Positions 1 to 9,616 of a stretch of DNA of 64,000 nucleotides are shown piece by piece (position 1 is the stretch's first letter; every line of letters begins with the position of its first letter). A model generated the notes under the pieces. The model had not been told where the DNA came from and made no database searches. It saw only the letters and a list, made by a program, of their open reading frames with translations. The stretch spans positions 2,914,001-2,978,000 of the forward strand of contig JANFAH010000003.1 of assembly GCA_024663395.1 (NCBI GenBank), in the 5' to 3' direction. The translations under genes and the position numbers were made by a program. This stretch comes from Pisolithus tinctorius (taxonomy: Eukaryota > Basidiomycota > Agaricomycetes > Boletales > Pisolithaceae).

Positions 1-862
1 TATGACGCTGCGCGGGTGAGTGATTTGTACATAGACGGCTGTGACGATGGAAGAAGGTGTGGTGGAGCCACCGAGGCTGTTGACAGACGGGGAGTGGAAG
101 GCGAAGGAGAAGTCGTAGGTTTAAGTGACGAGAAGTACTTGTCAGCCAATTCGACAAGTTGCTCGTGCTGCATGCCGGCACCAGCAATAACCATGCGCTC
201 AGGAGTGTACCAATTGGTAATACACTGCCGAAGTAGGTCAGGAGTGATGGTGTCTATACGGTCGCCGGGACATATGAGGGGATTCCCGAGTCCTCGCAGG
301 CCGTATGCAACCTCATGCAGCACCTCTGGAAGTATCATTTCCGGCTTATTGTTAATCTCCCTTATCTCGTACTGAGCCGCGTCTTTTTGTAGGTGGAGCT
401 CTTCGACTGCGAATGTGGGCTGAAGAACTGTTTCGGATATGAGAGAGAGGGCAAGGGGAGTGGCGCGGTCAAAGTGAGAGGACTGATACATGATGGTTTC
501 ACGAGCGGAGGATGCCATGATCTGTCCTCCTAGCCTATCCATTACTCTAGCCATATCCTCGGATGAGCGTGTGCGAGTGCTCTTTTTGCGTCGTTAGAAG
601 AGAGCAGGGTCTCTCGCAAAAAGAGAAGGCGCACCTTGAATGCCATCCTGTCCAAGAAATGACTGGCTCCCGAAGTTGAGGGGTCCTCATACCGTGAACC
701 GGCGTCGATATAGAGGCCAACGGAAGCAAAATGACCCGGAGTGGACTCGGTCGCAACCCGAATTTTGTTTGGGAGGGTAGTTATCTTTAAGGGTGGAAGG
801 GTTGCCTGCGAGAAATGTCTTTGTAGTCGCTTTCCGCTGCCATTGCGCAGGACGGTTCTCAT
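1..862 (-). CDS. MAS2: Mitochondrial processing peptidase alpha subunit, 5' part (runs off the left edge)
   Basis: This is the non-catalytic, substrate-recognising subunit of the matrix protease that removes presequences from imported mitochondrial proteins. Exon 1 is 862..635 and exon 2 runs from 557 past position 1; both junctions are phase 0. The start was chosen at the ATG followed by MRTVLRNGSGKRLQRHF, an arginine-rich stretch without acids that looks like a matrix-targeting signal. The next residues, ending in GHFASVGLYIDAGSRYED, are the standard opening of the M16 peptidase fold. The place where the beta subunit carries the zinc motif HxxEH reads GASHFLDRMAFK here, which is expected for the alpha subunit. 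Exon 2 continues with MARVMDRLGGQIMASSARE and an intact helical region. Identification is firm; only the C-terminal part is missing, because of the window edge. Confidence 0.92.
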
Positions 863-937
863 GACGAGCAACGTCAGCAGCGAAGAGACTTGGATTATGT
901 CATACACACATCCGGAGAAACAAACTAGGACAAATAG

Positions 938-961
938 AAAAATAAAATAAAATAAAATAAA
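938..961. repeat. AAAAT pentanucleotide repeat, probable Pol III terminator
   Basis: About four and a half copies of AAAAT lie directly beside the tRNA gene. Read on the minus strand, the direction of tRNA transcription, they give repeated TTTT runs starting within a few bases of the tRNA 3' end. Such runs terminate RNA polymerase III. The repeat is seen directly; the terminator role is inferred. Confidence 0.6.
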
Positions 962-963
962 GC

Positions 964-1036
964 AGACCCCACCGTGATTTGAACACGGGACCCTGCGATC
1001 TGCAATCGCATGCTATAACCACTTAGCTATGGAGTC
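964..1036 (-). tRNA. tRNA-Cys (GCA)
   Basis: The minus strand folds into a complete 73-nt cloverleaf without an intron. The acceptor stem pairs GACTCCA with TGGGGTC, including one G-U pair. The D-arm follows, then an anticodon stem TGCGA/TCGCA around the loop TTGCAGA, giving anticodon GCA. The T-arm is CCGTG TTCAAAT CACGG, which includes the B-box TTCAAAT. The discriminator base is U, as is usual for eukaryotic tRNA-Cys. Confidence 0.93.
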
Positions 1037-1118
1037 TTAATGAAGGCGTTGACCTCATACGTAATGAGAGGACGTTGTCAATACTACTATCGATACGCGA
1101 AATGAGTAGTGGTAGAGC

Positions 1119-2192
1119 CTACTCGACATCTTGCCCAACCGTCCACTTGGCAAACTCTAAGACTTCGATCCCGCCTTCTGCGTCATCTTCCACCATTCCT
1201 CGCTGCCGACTCCACTTGTTCAAGGCATGACGAACAGTTTCATCTGCACCCTCCGCCCCAAGCATCATAAACGGTTGATTGTATAGTGAAGTTTCGTCAT
1301 CGGGGGTTGAACGTATAGAACGGGTGTCAAAACCCGCTATCTGACGACCAATCGCGCGTTCTAACTTCTCGAGGTCCTGCACGAACGTCTTTCTGGACAT
1401 AAGCTCTGGTAGCCTTGGCGTTTTCAACCCCAGGACTGCAACGGACCCAATACGGCCTTGGAATCCAGAACTCGTAGCTCCGTGAAGATATGAAGCCACG
1501 CGGAGACCCAGCACATGAGATTCTCTGCGTAGAGGTCCATGCACCACGGTGACCGCCCTCTTTAACGAGATTTTCTCTCCCACTTTCGCAATGAGATCCC
1601 GTATCGAACTAGACACAGTTGAGGGTGTCTGCACGTGGGGTTCGCTTTGAGAAAGTAGTGGTGCATCTCCTAGAACGTCCAAGGCACAGGGTCTGATAAA
1701 ACTTGGTGAAGAGGCATCGTGTTCTGTAATGAACGCGGCTGTGTGCGCGATGTCGGCCGCCAGTCGTGCGAACAACTCGTTCCTCCCCACGAAATCCGTC
1801 TCGCAATTCAATTCGATCATGGCGGCACGGACACCTCCCAATTCACTCGACACTCCAGTAGGGTCTTGCCGGGTGCCATTCGAAAGGACGCAAACAGATA
1901 CGAGCCCCTCCCGTGTCGTACGCCCTTCAACCTTGGCCGCCTTTTTGGCACCGGAAACGGCGAGATCCTTCTCTATCCATTTCAATGCAGCCTCCACATC
2001 GTTGTTAGAGGCAGCCAGTGCTTCCCGTGCCTTAGATATCGGAACGTCCGTGAGCTTGCGCAGCTCCTGAACCAGATGTATGGGTGATTTTTGCGTAGTA
2101 GAGTAGGACGCCCTTCCGTAGAAGCATGCTGGGGAGACAGATACCAGTCGTCGGTAGAACACAGACAGTAGTGCCATGAGGTCGTTGTTCAC
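1119..2192 (-). CDS. TSF1: Elongation factor Ts, mitochondrial
   Basis: EF-Ts is the guanine-nucleotide exchange factor that recycles EF-Tu during mitochondrial translation. The gene is a single exon of 357 codons. The ATG at 2192 and a second at 2177 both precede a basic, Ser-rich leader (RRLVSVSPACFYGRASYST), a plausible mitochondrial presequence. The UBA-like N domain follows: LVQELRKLTDVPISKAREAL, then ALKWIEKDLA. The core domain shows the usual MIELNCETDFVGRNELF. The two halves of the dimerisation region and a C-terminal module are present, so the gene looks intact. It is divergent from NAF1, with 56 bp between the two ATGs. Confidence 0.93.
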   Translation of the reverse strand: MNNDLMALLSVFYRRLVSVSPACFYGRASYSTTQKSPIHLVQELRKLTDVPISKAREALAASNNDVEAALKWIEKDLAVSGAKKAAKVEGRTTREGLVSVCVLSNGTRQDPTGVSSELGGVRAAMIELNCETDFVGRNELFARLAADIAHTAAFITEHDASSPSFIRPCALDVLGDAPLLSQSEPHVQTPSTVSSSIRDLIAKVGEKISLKRAVTVVHGPLRRESHVLGLRVASYLHGATSSGFQGRIGSVAVLGLKTPRLPELMSRKTFVQDLEKLERAIGRQIAGFDTRSIRSTPDDETSLYNQPFMMLGAEGADETVRHALNKWSRQRGMVEDDAEGGIEVLEFAKWTVGQDVE

Positions 2193-2248
2193 TAATAACT
2201 AATAACGAGCTCTTTTTTTTCTCAACGCGTCCAGTCACGTGATTTGCG

Positions 2249-4091
2249 ATGGAATCCAAAAAAATTTGGTGCGCGTCATACCGGACGGTTGACGACTTCG
2301 GTATGGCCTTCGAGTTTAGAAAGCCACACACTATTCCTCAGGATCTGCTTCTTATCCAAGGCATCGTTGCAACAACACCGTCCATCGCGAAAACCTGCCC
2401 GAAAACGGATGAAGTGACGAGTGATGACGACTCGATCGCTAGCACGGACAACGAGATCGACAGCGAGGTGGAGGTAGAAGCAGACCTCGTTCCTGTCGAA
2501 GAAGACAAGGAAAAACAAGAGTGAGTTTCCTTACCTTTCCAAAACCGTTTGCTTTACTGGGTTCTTTTAGTGAGGTACCGGATGGCGCAGCACATCCCTG
2601 CTCGCCCTCGGATTCTGAGTTAGAATCAAGCTCAGAGGAAGACTCCGATGTAGAACCAACACCAAGGGACGCTCACGCCTTAGCCTCACATGATCATGGC
2701 TCTGACAACGAATACGAAGACGCGGGGGCGACTGGTGACATTGGACATGATGTCCATACGAAGAATGAGGTAGTCGACGCAGACATCGTCATTCCCGAAG
2801 TATCTGAAGTTAGTCCGGAAGACACTCTCGAGAAGGTCGGCGAAGTCATGAGTATTGTTGGGAATGTCGTCATAGTTAAAGGTCTTCTGGCTGACAACCT
2901 GAAAACATTGTCTGAACGCGCTTTGGACGCTGAAACACTACTCGTGTTCGACGATAGAAAAGTCCTTGGCTATGCGAGTCTGTCTTCTCCTCCTTCCGCT
3001 AAGGCACTGACGTTGACTAGATATACGAAACGTTCGGGCCTACATCGCAGCCTCTGTATCAGATAAAATTCAATCAAAAGTACCCAATGGACACGGAGAA
3101 AATTCGAATATCACGCGAAGTTTTCCATGTCCCTCGAAAGAGCAAGTACGTCTTCGTTGAACAGCTTAAAAGGATCCGTGGAAGCGATGCCAGCAATATA
3201 CATGACGAAGAACCTGCAGAGGACGAGCTGGAATTCTCTGATGACGAACAGGAGGCGGCATTCAAGCAACAACGCAAAAAAAGGTGAGGGATCTCACATT
3301 GTCTCGGTGGCCCTTGCATTGATTGGTAAAACAGGCGCCAGCAATCCGTTGCGTCATCCAGGCAGACCACTCCTGTGCCCCAGCAACTGTATCCAGACAG
3401 GATGTCTGACGAACTTTTCACCAGGTCTAATCCATATGATGCACATGGGCCATATGACGACGATTATAGTTTGTCTGGCCCATCTCGGCAAGCTCCCTTA
3501 CCTTACGACGACCCTTACGCTGAGCAGCCCCCACCTGAAGCTGTAGGTCAGGAACCTGACAAGCCTGCACATGTACGCTCGCAACGACCGCACCCCAGCG
3601 CGGCCGAGAGAACTTTTGAAACTCGAGGGAGGGGCAGAGGTCAACGTGGGCGTGGTCATCCACGTGAGGTAAAGGGTCCTAGAGGTCGGGGATCTCGAGG
3701 CCGACATGCGCGCCATCATAGTGGCTCGACATGGGCTTCTGGAGGTCACCCGCCATCATCTCCAAGTGCGTTTGAAGGTGCAACGACTGGGAATTTTGCC
3801 AGCGATGCTTCGATGTACTCACCGTCACAGTCTGAGCCAACGTCTTGGTATTATCCACAATCGGGAAGTCTCCAGTCGCAGAGTTACCAGCCCCCCGTTC
3901 AACCACACATTAACCCTCGTTTTGCATCTGCTTTCGGGTTTGCATTGCCAGGTAACATGGGATCATGGAATTCCCAGCAGACGCAACAGGCTGTCCCGTA
4001 TTACATGGGGCAGTCACAACAAAGTTGGGGTGTCCCATGGACACGGCCTGGCGATGATTCTGCAGACGGGGATACATACACTCCGATGTAA
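2249..4091 (+). CDS. NAF1: H/ACA snoRNP assembly factor NAF1
   Basis: NAF1 escorts the nascent H/ACA ribonucleoprotein (Cbf5, Nop10, Nhp2) and is exchanged for GAR1 in the mature particle. Exons: 2249..2520, 2571..2973, 3021..3283 and 3335..4091, coding for 564 residues. The protein opens with PQDLLLIQ, then a long acidic region. The Gar1/Naf1 core has GEVMSIVGNVVIVKG, the segment LLVFDDRKVLGYIYETFGP and YQIKFNQKYP. An Arg-Gly-rich, Gln/Pro-rich tail follows, as expected for fungal NAF1. Joining exons 2 and 3 in frame requires a GC donor (TAT|gcgagt) at 2974; no GT donor there keeps the conserved GYIYETFGP. Confidence 0.88.
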
Positions 4092-4387
4092 TTTCATTTA
4101 TTCAGCTTCGTTAGCATGGCCTCGGGACTCCCCTACCGAGGTCAGCTAGTCGAACAGTGTGACCTGTAGCGAGTCTGCTTCGAGAGCTCATGCTTTCCGT
4201 CTGAAACGGCGACGGAGATGCAACCAAAAATGCGCTGACTAGACGACAAGTAGATGCTGGGTTGATTATTGTTGACCTTGCGGACTTCCTCCACATCGTG
4301 TATTTGGACAAACCGGTGCGACTGTATGGCAAATCATTGAGTCTAACGGGCGGCTCGTCGTATCTGCACATACCTCTTCGCTTTACG

Positions 4388-4897
4388 ATGCCTCCACCTG
4401 CCGACCACCCTGCATTTCGCCTGCAAGTTCTGCAACAAATATTTGATGTCAAGCAGTACCCCTGTGACCACGATATATTGGATGTGTTGGATAGTCTCCG
4501 GGCATCTTTGAATCAAGCTGGTTTATTCTCCCTAACACGCACTGCCGAGGAAGTCTCCATTGTCCATCAGGCATGTGAGGGTGAAGGTCGATGGAAGTGT
4601 ATCAAGATTCTGGGTCCGATGGACTTCGGTCACTACATATTACGATGACCTTTAAGTGATGCGGCGCTCATATGGAGTTTAGGGCTGACGGGGGTGATGT
4701 GCAACTTCACGGCACCGCTGAAGGAGGCGAAAATCCCAGTGTTCGTCATTTCAACATGGTTTGTTCCTTCCCGTCAGTGGCCCATCTCCAGCGCCCTGAC
4801 GGATTTTCCAAGGAATACGGACTATGTACTGATACCTGCAGGGGATGTAGATAAGGCTGTCGCAGTCCTGACCCACGATGGTTGGCAGTTTGTATAG
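4388..4897 (+). CDS. Small ACT-domain protein
   Basis: Exons 4388..4628, 4683..4758 and 4813..4897 join in frame to 133 residues. The second half is a canonical ACT module: FSLTRTAEEVSIV, then GPMDFGLTGVM, FTAPLKEAKIPVFVISTW and NTDYVLIP. This is the arrangement of the amino-acid-sensing ACT proteins related to CASTOR and to fungal ACT-only proteins. The ligand is unknown. The GPMDFG/LTGV and STW/NTDY joins restore conserved ACT motifs, which supports both introns. The ATG at 4388 was chosen because no upstream ATG is in frame. ACT membership is confident; the biological role is not assigned. Confidence 0.78.
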
Positions 4898-5165
4898 TAC
4901 CAGGTTGGAGGGGCTGGTGGTATTGTGAGCGCTTGGTTGCGTTTGGCCCACCCTTGTTCGCATCAACAATTACGGGGGAGCACCGGCACCGGTGAACATT
5001 ACACCACATAGTTCTCTAGTGCGAGACCTCGTTAGCGATTTGGTTTCATTCTCCCTCCTTGCAATTTTTCGTTAAGAGTGACGGCCCTACCCGCGTTACG
5101 GCGTTGGTTAAGTGCACAGCGGTCGACATCGTGGCCCACATAACGCTCCCCGTGTTTTTCTGCCC

Positions 5166-6580
5166 ATGGCAGATGCAGCGTCAAACTCAACGCCGAATTC
5201 CCGCCAGAAACGCGTCCTTCCCTCGCGGTCCCGTCGCGGGGGCCCCGGTATTGGAAGTTGTGACGTCGACCTTATGATACTAGACGCGCAGAGGCGACGA
5301 TGTTCGTGGCTTCATATTTTACATCGCACTACATGCACGCTCACACCGTTCAGTCGATAACGAACCCTTGGTTCCTGCGGACACACCCTTCCTACTGACG
5401 ACGGACTCCACTTCAGCGGACGGTTCAAGATGCGCGAACGTATTTCAACTGAACACCGTCGCGAGACAGCGCTACTTTGACCGGCCCGACGTTATTAAGG
5501 CCTACCGGGAACAGCAGGTCATTCAGACCCCTGAATTCACACTTTTGCCAGAGGATGCTTCTGTGGGTGGGCGCTTCAGACCCCGGTCGTCAGCAGAGGT
5601 AGGCACGTTGCCTGCTCAGTTGATTCCTACGGCTGATCCAGGGATCCCAGCAGGTCTCGGTGGACACATCAGACGCAGCGTACGAGAAAAGGCATCGGAA
5701 GTACGAGACCTTCGAGAAACGGCAACGATTGCGGGAGAAGGAGAAATTGAAGCACGAGCAGTACAAGCTGAAGGAACGTATCGAGCAACTCAGAGCTATG
5801 GACAGTTCTGCATTCCTCGCTCTGCCTGCCTCGTCATTCTCTTTGCCACGAGAAAGAGATCACACGGCAGACGGAATTGGTTCCTCTCTGCATGCCAACG
5901 GAACCACTGCTCACAACGAAGGAGAAAGACGGCGGCAGCAGATGCTGGAAGTTGCGTCGATGTTGGAGGAACGTTATCGTACATTATTGCCTTCCGATAA
6001 AAAACTAGCAGATCTCAAGAGCGCTAGTCGACAAAGCAGCGTCAATCTGAGCTCTTCTGATGCCCGTAACCTGGAAGAGCTTGTCAGTCCTTCCACTCCT
6101 CAGCCAAATAGCTCTTCCATCATCTTGAAGATCAAAGTTCCTCCAGCTCGGCAGAAAGATCATCTGTGGTTATTCCCTAGCTCCCCAAAAGCAAACTCAG
6201 AGGCCCTTTCTCACCGCTCGATATCGCCCACAAAGCCAGTGCCCCGAAACAGTTCCCCGGAGCGTCCACGGAAACGTCCAAGAGAGGATTCTGACTCTCC
6301 CTACTCCACCCCTGATCGCTGCACCAGGTATGCGCATTCGGGAACGCCAAAAGCAGAGGCTTGTATGCTCGTGCAATGGGCAGAGCGCCATCGATCTTCT
6401 TTAAACACGCGAAAGACTCAAAGGCATGTTACTGCCTTTGGTACCAAGGTTCCCCCGGAAATAGAGGAAGTCCGAGATTTTGAGATTCCGTCTTGGATAC
6501 GAGTTCCTTCGCCTTCAGCGAGGTCAGACGCGAGAGAGGAATGTATGGCTGCCGGCGCCGAGCTGCCTGCTGTTACTTAG
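5166..6580 (+). CDS. PEHE-domain-like chromatin protein (putative)
   Basis: Exons are 5166..5301, 5354..5598 and about 5654..6580; the third may start at 5651 by using the neighbouring AG. The product is about 435 residues. The N-terminus has a basic Ser/Arg patch, then NEPLVPADTPFLLTT. The middle has a charged coiled coil, RHRKYETFEKRQRLREKEKL, preceded by DTSDAAYEK. Near the C-terminus are VTAFGTKVPPEIEEV and FEIPSWI. This order of a charged coiled coil and a C-terminal FxxPxW segment recalls PEHE proteins of the MSL1/KANSL1 type that hold histone acetyltransferases. That assignment is inferred from resemblance and is only moderate; the gene itself looks sound. Confidence 0.62.
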
Positions 6581-6679
6581 CACCGTACTAGCGCAGCAGT
6601 GCACTGATTATCTTATGTTTATTCGAAGCTCTATTCATGTATTAATCGAATCGGTTCAGCACATCTAATGAGAGGAAGG

Positions 6680-7321
6680 TCATGCTACGATCATGTCAGC
6701 TAGTGTTAGCATCTGTGGCCGATTGCTCACGAAGGACGTACCCTTCCTCGCTCGACTAGGAATGCTCCGGCTGATGATCTCCATCGCCCGGCGTCTTGAC
6801 TCGTAGGGTACGTCCTTGTTCCTTCCCAAGGCTAGCAGAGCGCGCTCGACCGGTCCAAGGCTATCAAGTGAGCGGGTGACCGTAGGAGGAAGATAGCCAG
6901 AGTAATCTCCTCCTCTTCCTCTGGTTGTTTGAGCTGAGTAGACCCGTGGTGCGAAAAATTCAGCGAGGTTGGTCTGGGGCAAGTTCTCGCCCTTGCTCTC
7001 CGGTGGGGCTTTCACGAATTCACGAGCATGCTCTCTCTCAGATGCGAGTTGGGGCAATTGATTTGTACTGCCCTTTTTATCCGCGTTTTGCATGTGCGGG
7101 GGCTCATCCTTCGAGTCCACAGCCTCCGCAGGCCGAACAAATTGCTGAGAGGGTATTTGATGTAGCTCTATCCCCTTGCTGTCATTTGCATTCCGGCTGG
7201 GTCGTGCGGAGGGTGGCGAATGTGACGCGTCTGAGCGTGGTCGAACATTATCCAAAGGTCGCTGCACCGGCCGCTTAGGAGGTGGGGCTGGTCGATTGCT
7301 GGACCCTGATTGTGTTGTCAT
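6680..7321 (-). CDS. Protein of unknown function
   Basis: An open frame of 213 codons begins at the ATG at 7321 (MTTQSGSSNRPAPPPKRP). The first two thirds are low-complexity, rich in Pro, Ser, Arg and Gln, and probably disordered. The last 80 residues look folded: SGYLPPTVTRSLDSLGPVER, then YESRRRAMEIISRSIPSRAR. Directly upstream on the same strand is a polypyrimidine tract and cacag (about 7340-7355), a good 3' splice site. A short 5' exon may therefore be missing from this model. No family is recognised. The divergent neighbour is PFA4. Confidence 0.5.
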   Translation of the reverse strand: MTTQSGSSNRPAPPPKRPVQRPLDNVRPRSDASHSPPSARPSRNANDSKGIELHQIPSQQFVRPAEAVDSKDEPPHMQNADKKGSTNQLPQLASEREHAREFVKAPPESKGENLPQTNLAEFFAPRVYSAQTTRGRGGDYSGYLPPTVTRSLDSLGPVERALLALGRNKDVPYESRRRAMEIISRSIPSRARKGTSFVSNRPQMLTLADMIVA

Positions 7322-7661
7322 CGGCCTATGAGTGCGGTTGAACTGTGAAAAAAAGAAAGGTAGGCTCACGGGTGAGAATGCTGCCTAGCGAAGTTTTAGG
7401 GCGAGGAGGGTCAGCACCCGTCGTCACCGAGGCCAGGTCAGAATAGTGCAAAACCCATCTCAGCCGACAGGGTGTGCCACTCTGCAGTAGAAGGTTGGAA
7501 CGGTGTACAGTGGTACCGACGCCCCGTCGCTGCAACATGGCCGAACAGGAAAGGCCCGTGCGGAGAGGTGTTACTGTGTGGTACTACGTATAACAAGCCA
7601 AACTTGAAACTAGCGACACATACTACAAAGTCAGATTGTGGCTTCAATCCACAAGGTCCCC

Positions 7662-9520
7662 ATGAACACTTTCCTAGGACGATTGGCAGTTACATTCGTG
7701 CTCTTTCTTATCCTATTTCCTGTTCTCACTTCCCAAGTCTTCATCGTATGGCCCTGGTATGGCCACATGTGGACAGCCGAGCTCATATTCTTGCTGCTAC
7801 CTTTCAAGTGAGCCCAGCATCGGACGGAAGATGTTTTGCTGACCGCTTCCTTCCAGTGTCGTGTCGGTCATGTTACTGTGGAACTACTACCTCTGCATAG
7901 TTACGGACCCTGGCAGAGTACCTGATAGTTGGGTAACCTGTCATGCGACTATGTTCCTCTGGCACTCGACTAACCATAGTATATTGACAGGAACCAGATA
8001 TCGGCTCTGGCGAAGGATACGAAGTCAAGAAACATACTGGTGGACCCCGGTATTGCCGCACATGCAAAAGATACAAGCCACCAAGGGCTCATCATTGCAA
8101 ACAGTGTAACCGGTGTGTCCCATCCCCTTCACATTCGCTGGTTCCCTGACAATATCGACAATATGACCTCCAGTTGCATCTTGCGCATGGGTCCGTCATT
8201 TTGCACGGACTTTCACCGCATTAGCCTCATTGGTTCACAGACCACCACTGTCCGTGGGTGAATAATTGCATCGGCTACTTCAACTACGGGTACTTCGTTC
8301 GATTCTTGTTTTACGTTGATGTGTGTTGCTCGTATCACCTTGCCATGGTCACTCGGAGAGTCTTCTCATTCAGCGGAAGACGCTACTTTGTGAGCACGTT
8401 GTAAATGGTTATCGGTATTGGTTGAATCGTGCACTCCAGGACGAGCCTTCTGCGAAAGGACTCTTCTTTATTATTATGAACTTCGTCACTGTTGTTCCGG
8501 TTCTTCTCACCGTGGGAGCTTTCAGGTATGTGTTCTTACCGGGGCACCTGCCCATACTTAGGCGGTTCCATAGCCTTTATCATTTCCATGGCCTTTTAAC
8601 GAACACCACAACCATCGAAGGTTGGGAGAAAGACAAAGCAGCCACTCTCATACGGCACGGAAAAATTCGCGAGGTGGGCATTTAATGTTCTCGGTGTGAC
8701 CCATCTTACAGTGCTTAAAGGTCAAGTATCCTTATGTACGTGGATTGAGGACCGACCACAACCCTCACTCATAATTGCGCAGGACTTGGGTGCTTGGCGG
8801 AATATCACCTCCGTGCTCGGGAACAATCCCCTCAAATGGTGCTGTCCATCAACACCGCAAGGACACGGACTTAAATACCAGCTGTCCTCTGGAGATTGTG
8901 AGTGGCCTGAGTTTTCCTCACTTTATGAGGACGATCCCTTATCCTTGGCTTTGTCTCCGACACATCTTCTGTATGTTCACCAAAACGCTGCTGACCAACC
9001 CTCGATCATCCCAGACGTGGAGAGCCAGCACTCTTGGCCACCTCGTGACCCGACCGCTGAGAAAATTCCATTCAAGCTCCCTGAGAGCCCGTGGACGTAT
9101 GGGAACGAGAGTGTCAATCCAAATCTCCGTCCGTCAAGCTCGAACATGCGGGAGTCCTACAGTCACCAAGCGTATACGTCTGCTCTACCCCCATATCATC
9201 CAGATTTTGAAGAAAACTGCAACACGCGATCTCTGGAGTGTTCTTCGCCTGATTTGGACACCGACTTAGAAGGTTGTGGAGGAATCAAATTACGACGTGG
9301 GTCCGAGGGCTACGAGGTTCGCCCGTTGGATAGAGAAGAGATGCTCCAGAGATACATAGAGACCCAGGTGTCTGAGACAGGCAGATATCAACTCTATGAA
9401 CCTGAGGCATTGTTGGAGCATGACAGTGACTTTGGTTCTGACGGAGATCCACGTAGTGGCGGACTCGATCAGTGTATATTGAACGAACGGATGGATCACC
9501 ATACCCTAAAGACCTCATAA
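7662..9520 (+). CDS. PFA4: DHHC palmitoyltransferase PFA4
   Basis: This is an integral membrane protein S-acyltransferase of the endoplasmic reticulum; yeast PFA4 acylates chitin synthase CHS3 and amino-acid permeases. Nine exons are proposed: 7662..7807, 7857..7932, 7991..8112, 8174..8190, 8241..8389, 8440..8525, 8574..8673, 8721..8735 and 8783..9520 (482 aa). Two N-terminal membrane segments flank a cytosolic loop. The zinc/DHHC domain is complete only after splicing: [20 protein letters not shown], then [20 protein letters not shown]. The catalytic DHHC spans the 17-nt exon 4. Two further membrane segments follow ([20 protein letters not shown]), then a TTxE-like motif ([12 protein letters not shown]) and the fungal PFA4 signature [13 protein letters not shown], built from a 15-nt exon. 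The C-terminal tail is long and acidic. Confidence 0.88.
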
Positions 9521-9616
9521 TGTAAAAAGTTACAAGGGGACTGCACAGCATTCATTACGCATTAAAAGGACTAAGTAGCGAAAGCAGTGATCGAACATCA
9601 CCAAGACCATCAAACG

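Noticed and set aside
6330..6386. Possible extra intron in the PEHE-like gene (gtatgc...gggcag)
   Set aside because: Its length of 56 nt breaks the frame that leads to VTAFGTKVPPEIEEV, while the unspliced frame is open.
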